Origin: Toxonevra muliebris
Lineage: Eukaryota; Arthropoda; Insecta; Diptera; Pallopteridae
Direction: 5' to 3'
NCBI GenBank assembly: GCA_963691655.1
Contig: OY829328.1
Span: 11,610,704 to 11,674,703 of the forward strand
DNA: 64,000 bases
This document shows, one piece after another, positions 59,198-64,000 of this stretch. A program made the translations under genes and the position numbers. Each line of letters opens with the position of its first letter. Position 1 is the stretch's first letter. The notes under the pieces are model-generated. The model was not told the origin of the DNA and made no database searches. It saw only the letters and a program-made list of their open reading frames with translations.

Positions 59198-59515
59198 TGT
59201 GGTCGCTGTAGCCTAGTGGTTAGTGTGTTGGACTGCTACGCAGAGGTGCCCGAGTTCATATCTAAGCACGCTAAAAAAAAATCAAAAATAGAAAATAAAA
59301 ATTTTTCTACATGGCACCACCTCTTGGCTGGCAATGGCAAACCTCCAAGAGTAAAAAAATGCCTATGAAAAGCTTTTCACTTTGCCGTTCAGATTCGGCA
59401 TAAAACTGTAGGTCCCTTCCATTCGTGTATAAATATAAGTCACACAACATGAATGGATGCGAAAAGCTCGGCCTTGGCCCTCCATGGGCTGTTGTGCCAT
59501 AATAGTAGTAGTAGT
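59198..59515 (+). mobile_element. tRNA-derived SINE, 318 bp
   Basis: The head (59201-59270) resembles a tRNA gene. An A-box-like segment TAGCCTAGTGGTTAG leads to an anticodon-arm-like region and a B-box-like GAGTTCATATC, the internal promoter for RNA polymerase III. The body has words I associate with tephritid SINEs (GGCAAACCTCC, CTGTAGGTCCC, AAAGCTCGGCC). The tail is (TAG)n. Exact 13-bp duplications flank it, so it was inserted by a non-LTR enzyme in trans. The B box deviates from consensus, so this copy may be inactive. Confidence 0.85.
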
Positions 59516-59528
59516 ATACTTTTAGGCT

Positions 59529-60224
59529 GTTTTAAATAACATAAAGCTAATTGTTACGAAAACCTTTAGTCGAAAGGGTGTGAACAGTTTCTACTATTAA
59601 TTATCGAATTTTGCTGACACTTTGTTGAAACAAAATTTCTAAAATTCAGATAAAAGAACTTAACCCGGCGTCAATGAACATACTTTTTTTACAGCATCAA
59701 TGAACGGGGTGTGTTACACCCGATTAACAATAAATCCATAAAATAAAACTAGATTTTTTTTAAGTTTTCTTATTAATTTTATAAAACATATTTTAGTGCA
59801 AAAAAATATGTTTCTTAAATAAAATTTTTTTGAAAAAAAAGATAAGATCAAAAATATTAACATGAAATTCACTGAACACGCTCATTAACGCCGCGTTAAA
59901 TAGTGTTTTATTGCATTCTATTTACTTTTGTGTGATTTTTTATCCTTGATATGGAATTGAAAACAGAATTTCTACAATATAATGAACCAAATCTAAGGAC
60001 ATAGCTGATTGAAACAAGTTTTTGGTTTTCAGCCTCAAGACCGTTTCAAGTCAGCGTCGAAGTGAAAGGCTTAGCTATGGAAAAGTGGCCATTATGAAGG
60101 ATAAATGCTGAAGAACATAATTAATGATTATAACAATGATAAAACGATGGATCGAATTTTTAATATAATACTTTGTACAACATCTGGAAGTTGAATTTCA
60201 AAGCACTGCATAGAAAACTACATA
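59529..60224. other. AT-rich spacer, no gene
   Basis: No supported feature. Confidence 0.45.
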
Positions 60225-60370
60225 TCTTCGGTCTAATGTAAAATCAGTTTTAGACTATGAATCTGAGACTTGGAGGTGCTCCAATGATATCGCATCATGA
60301 GTACAAGTGTATGAGGCGAATATCACGAACATGGTGGCTTCATCGCGTCTCTAACAAAGAAGTTTAAATT
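60225..60370 (+). pseudogene. RTE-like reverse transcriptase relic
   Basis: VKSVLDYESETW is followed by a segment with a stop, and then, in another frame, CMRRISRTWWLHRVSNKE. These correspond to the adjacent LLYGCETW and CLRRILxxxWPxxISNxE blocks of RTE/BovB-type reverse transcriptases. Only about 50 residues remain. Confidence 0.6.
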
Positions 60371-62734
60371 ATTATAAAAATTACAAAACAAGCAATGGTA
60401 GTAGGATAAATTAAAAAAAAAAACAAAAACAAAATGGCAATGGCCAATGGCAACGACCAATGCAATGTTCTCGTTTTCCTGAAGGCCAAGCCGAAATCTG
60501 AAGTAGAACAGTTGAAAGCGTACTTAACTAATATGCCGTAAGGCATCCTATTGAGTCGTTTTATGAAGTATTGAAGAGACCCTTTACACCACTAGGGGAA
60601 GAGGGTTGCAGTATGTAATATAGTACTCTGTGTCACATAAGAGTCAAGGACAAAAGTCAACATACACCACAACTAGATTTTCAAATTCCATAAAATCAAA
60701 GAATTTAAAAGAAGAGTTTTCGGATAGTAAGCGGCTCGATTTTCAATAATTTATTGAATAATTAAGGGAGTAATTTCCCAACAAACAAAACATACCATTT
60801 CCATTCCAAAATAGATGCAGAACAACAACTTATATTCAGAAACTTATATTCTGGATCCGGAAGAGACTTTTCTATACGTATAGTTTACAGACTGTATATT
60901 CTTATTATAGTTCACGGGCTTTATATTCTTGTTAATAACAGAGACTTTTCCCTTAAAAACTCTACAGAATACAAACGTATACAGACATGACGAAGAATAT
61001 ACGGAAAATAAACGGATACTTTTAAAACGGATTATTTATGGCATGTTATTTACAAAAAACGTTCTGACTAACTGATTATAAACACAAAATTGAATAAAGG
61101 TACGTAAACGTTCCATGTCAGTACATTTCCCACCATTATGTGCTATCAAGGATATATGCTTGCATATTGCTTTAAAATCCCTAGTAGTTATAATGAAATA
61201 AATGCAAATACTAATGCAAATTTTATTTTCAAAACTTATACCAATTTCCTACTAATTTAGTTCAGTTTTCAATAAAAGTTTTTAGCACAAAATGAAAGTA
61301 CAATGAAAATATCAAAGTTGTAATATCAATATTTATACTCAATTATCTTATCCATTACCAGTATATACAGACAAAAGCGAAATTCCAAACCACTTTCGAA
61401 AACCATCGAATTTGATACTAAAAGTTATAAGCTGCTGCAACCTTGACATCAATCTATATATCTACTAGTGTGGCAGTTGTGCGAAAAAAAAAACAAAAAC
61501 TACGTTATGATAGAAACTCGTGCAAAATCAATGTTTGCTGATTTTAGAAAATTGTTTTCCTTAGCTGAACCTTTTTCTTTCTTTAAGGTTCAATGTATCA
61601 TATACACGGTATAATACATACGTACAAATTTGTATGAACGTGTCGTACGATTTTGATGTTTTAATGTAATAGTGTTGAATATTAAAAGAGATTTTCTACA
61701 TTTAAAATAAGTAGCTATTCCATGAACTAATAAAACATAATGTCAGTGTATTTTATGTTGAAAGAAAAAACTTATCAGTTTACAAAATGTATATAATAAA
61801 CAAGTAAGTACTTTTATATTCATATGATGAAATTATGAAATCGCGACGTGATGTTTTTAGAATAGCATAATAGAACAAATTTTAAAGAGTGAAAATGTAG
61901 ACATTTTTATGGCGGGCGCTCGTCACTACCAAAATTATACGTAGACGTTGGGTTTAACTTATGTTAGTAGGGAATGGATAACTGATGTAAAAGCAAGCAA
62001 TATGAATATTTTTAAAATAGCATCTTCACACAAATTTGCATTGCCTTAATATGGTTCCATAGTTGTGTCGTTGCAACAACTCGTTTACTCAGTTTTTTTC
62101 TATGACACTGCAGTGTAATGCTTTCATCCAAAATCTTAGTACCGTACCACAAATGGCTCTTTTGATATTACATACGAAAATTCAGATAATATGGGAAGTT
62201 CCACGCCCCCACACCCCTCACCTATCTTTTTCCTGCGGGATGGCATTGTCAACCAACGTTTTTGTACCAATTCTCAATACTGTACGTTAATGGTTCCGTA
62301 TGTATAGCCAAGAAAGGAAAGCAATAAAATTATAGAAGAGGTACACACCCACTTGTCCAAGACTCTTTATGTCGAGCTTGGCTAGCCGATTTGGTTAAGA
62401 CCAGATTATTGAAATGTATCCACCAAAATTCTTTCGAAGGATGCGGAGATCAAATAATTCCATCGAGTCAGAACCTTAAAAAACAAAATTTTGTTCGCCA
62501 TAAGGAAGCATTTGCAACCACATGTTTCACATAAACTTTTCATTCACTCGCGATGCCAAACACGGCACAGAGTGAAATATTTTTAGATACCCTGATTTAT
62601 GACTAGCCAGTGCTAAATTCTTATGCAAAGGTTGATTCAACAGCGTGAGCAAATTAAAAACCAACTTAGACCTATGGACAATTAACTTTAACCAAACAAC
62701 CTACTTGGATATTTGAGAGGAAATGACGCGAAAC
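60371..62734. other. AT-rich spacer, no gene
   Basis: About 2.4 kb. The segment 62300-62560 is somewhat GC-richer and could be a further, unrecognisable part of the retrotransposon relic that follows. Confidence 0.4.
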
Positions 62735-63291
62735 TGCATAGGTATCTGCAGTGTTAGTCAAGACCCTTGCTAACCCTGTCAGCTTCTCAAAATTTGTCAA
62801 CGAGTGTAAGGCAAAACTAAATAGTGTTGCGAAACACAACAAGTTATGCCTTATATGGGTTCCAGGACACTGTGGTATTGCAGGGAATGAACTAGCTGAT
62901 TAACTAGCTAATGAAGGTTCTGTAATTACACCAAGGAGCAAGAACCTTTTCTTGGCTTAAGTTCTGGATTTCGTGGGCTCTACAGATAGATGATCCGAGC
63001 TTGACTCCTGCAGAACTTAACAGGAAATCAGAGAAATTTCTTCTGAAACTGAGAAGAAAGGACCTGAGATTACTAGTGGGTGTCATCACCAGGCATAACA
63101 CATGTGGTCAGGACATTACCAACATGGGCGCCATCACCGTTCCAACCTGCCAGCATCATCTTTGTAACTGTCCGTCGTTCGCGAGAATAAGATTAAGACT
63201 GTTGAGTATGAATAATGTCCATACTCCCCCTCTTCATGAGCTTCTAAGGTTCATCAGCGAAACAAAGAAGTTCGAGGTTAAGAGACCTTAG
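62735..63291 (+). pseudogene. RNase H-type non-LTR relic
   Basis: LCLIWVPGHCGIAGNELAD (about 62845-62900) is the end of RNase H, with GH and the last Asp followed at once by a stop. A stretch with stops leads to an open frame (63001-63291) containing LRRKDLRLLVGVITRHN, an altered zinc-binding region (CQHHLCNCPSFARIRLRLL) and the usual end. The GHC motif reads RHN, and the first CxxC pair is lost. It is older than the copies at 30.6 and 38.4 kb. Confidence 0.7.
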
Positions 63292-64000
63292 AACATTCTT
63301 CTTCCCATTTATTACCTCACATATCTTTCCTGTCTTTCTACTTTCTTCTGCTGGCTCTATTTTGGGTCTTTGAGACTGAGTGCTTTGGTTTAATCTAGCC
63401 CACCTTCAACTCTAAACTCTAAACCTACCAGTGCATTGAAACTTCAAACTATAAAATTTCTACATTTTCAGTTACACACACGCATACAATAGCCATAAAT
63501 GTAATTAAGGATTTCGGAGAAAATTGTAACTTCTGCCCATACATGGTTTGCACAAATTGGAATTTTTCATGTCAACAGCAGCAGCAACAGCTGCAATAAC
63601 CGAAAATGAATTGTGCACCAAATCATTGGCAATTCGGCATTTATTCCAAAAATATTTCCAAAGAATATTGGTCAATCGTCAACACATATGTACGTATGTA
63701 CATGCAAACATATGGTATGTATACATATATACATATATATATATATTGCAATTAGAGTAGAAACAGAAATAATGAGATAAATTTTTTGGATTTGTCTTCT
63801 TAGAAATTAAAGGGAATTAAATATTAAAAATATTTGCAAAAATCAGTAGCAAGCACATAAAATGTTGAAATATCAACAAAACTTTGTTACTATAATTCTT
63901 TATTTATTGTATTTAGTGTTCAATTAATTGAATTTATTGACGTATAATATAACACTTTGAATGATGTTTCCAAGGGATTCCAAACTGTCCGTGTTGTCCT
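63292..64000. other. AT-rich spacer, no gene
   Basis: No supported gene. TATA-type microsatellite lies at 63720-63746. Confidence 0.5.

Noticed and set aside
59201..59270. tRNA gene
   Set aside because: The B box and acceptor stem are degenerate, and the unit is embedded in a SINE with target duplications.

Overview
The window is AT-rich, gene-poor DNA from an insect nuclear genome. The transposable-element load points to a higher dipteran, most likely a tephritid-type fruit fly: a mauritiana-type mariner, RNase H-bearing non-LTR retrotransposons, a Ty3/gypsy element primed by a tRNA-Lys(CUU) like that of Drosophila, and a tRNA-derived SINE of a kind I associate with tephritids. The species assignment is inference. 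I see no convincing protein-coding host gene in 64 kb, and only one weak candidate non-coding exon (21077-21416), so the window is best read as intergenic or deep intronic sequence filled with transposons of different ages.

Layout. 1-9.5 kb: AT-rich spacer with a possible terminal-repeat element (1538-2498), a non-LTR C-terminal relic on the minus strand (about 3530-3900) and a complete but dead mariner (4143-5397). 9512-17818: an 8.3-kb LTR retrotransposon that looks intact, with 1398-bp LTRs that read as identical, a tRNA-Lys primer site, gag, a -1 frameshift signal, pol (protease, reverse transcriptase, RNase H, integrase), a polypurine tract and a 4-bp target duplication. 18-29 kb: decayed Tc1/mariner pieces, a pogo-like end, an R1-like relic (minus) and an arm of a TAA-flanked MITE family. 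29.7-39.5 kb: several non-autonomous elements with readable ends, and two 5'-truncated non-LTR insertions with 11- and 13-bp target duplications. 39.5-64 kb: more copies of the TAA-flanked family, a TA-flanked DD37E-like element (44109-45348), a 0.7-kb polypyrimidine tract, several foldback MITEs, a SINE with 13-bp duplications (59198-59515), and RTE-like and RNase H non-LTR relics.

The LTR element is the most interesting object. Gag and Pol lie in overlapping frames joined by a textbook slippery heptamer (13156-13162) followed by a bulged hairpin. Each LTR carries about twelve short, mostly perfect hairpins, including two adjacent ones that share the loop AAGTCG and a bulged A but differ by base-pair-preserving changes. 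Another hairpin abuts the polypurine tract. This looks like a structured RNA (or single-stranded DNA) module that coding annotation does not capture. With matching LTRs and open frames, it is probably a recent and possibly still mobile insertion.
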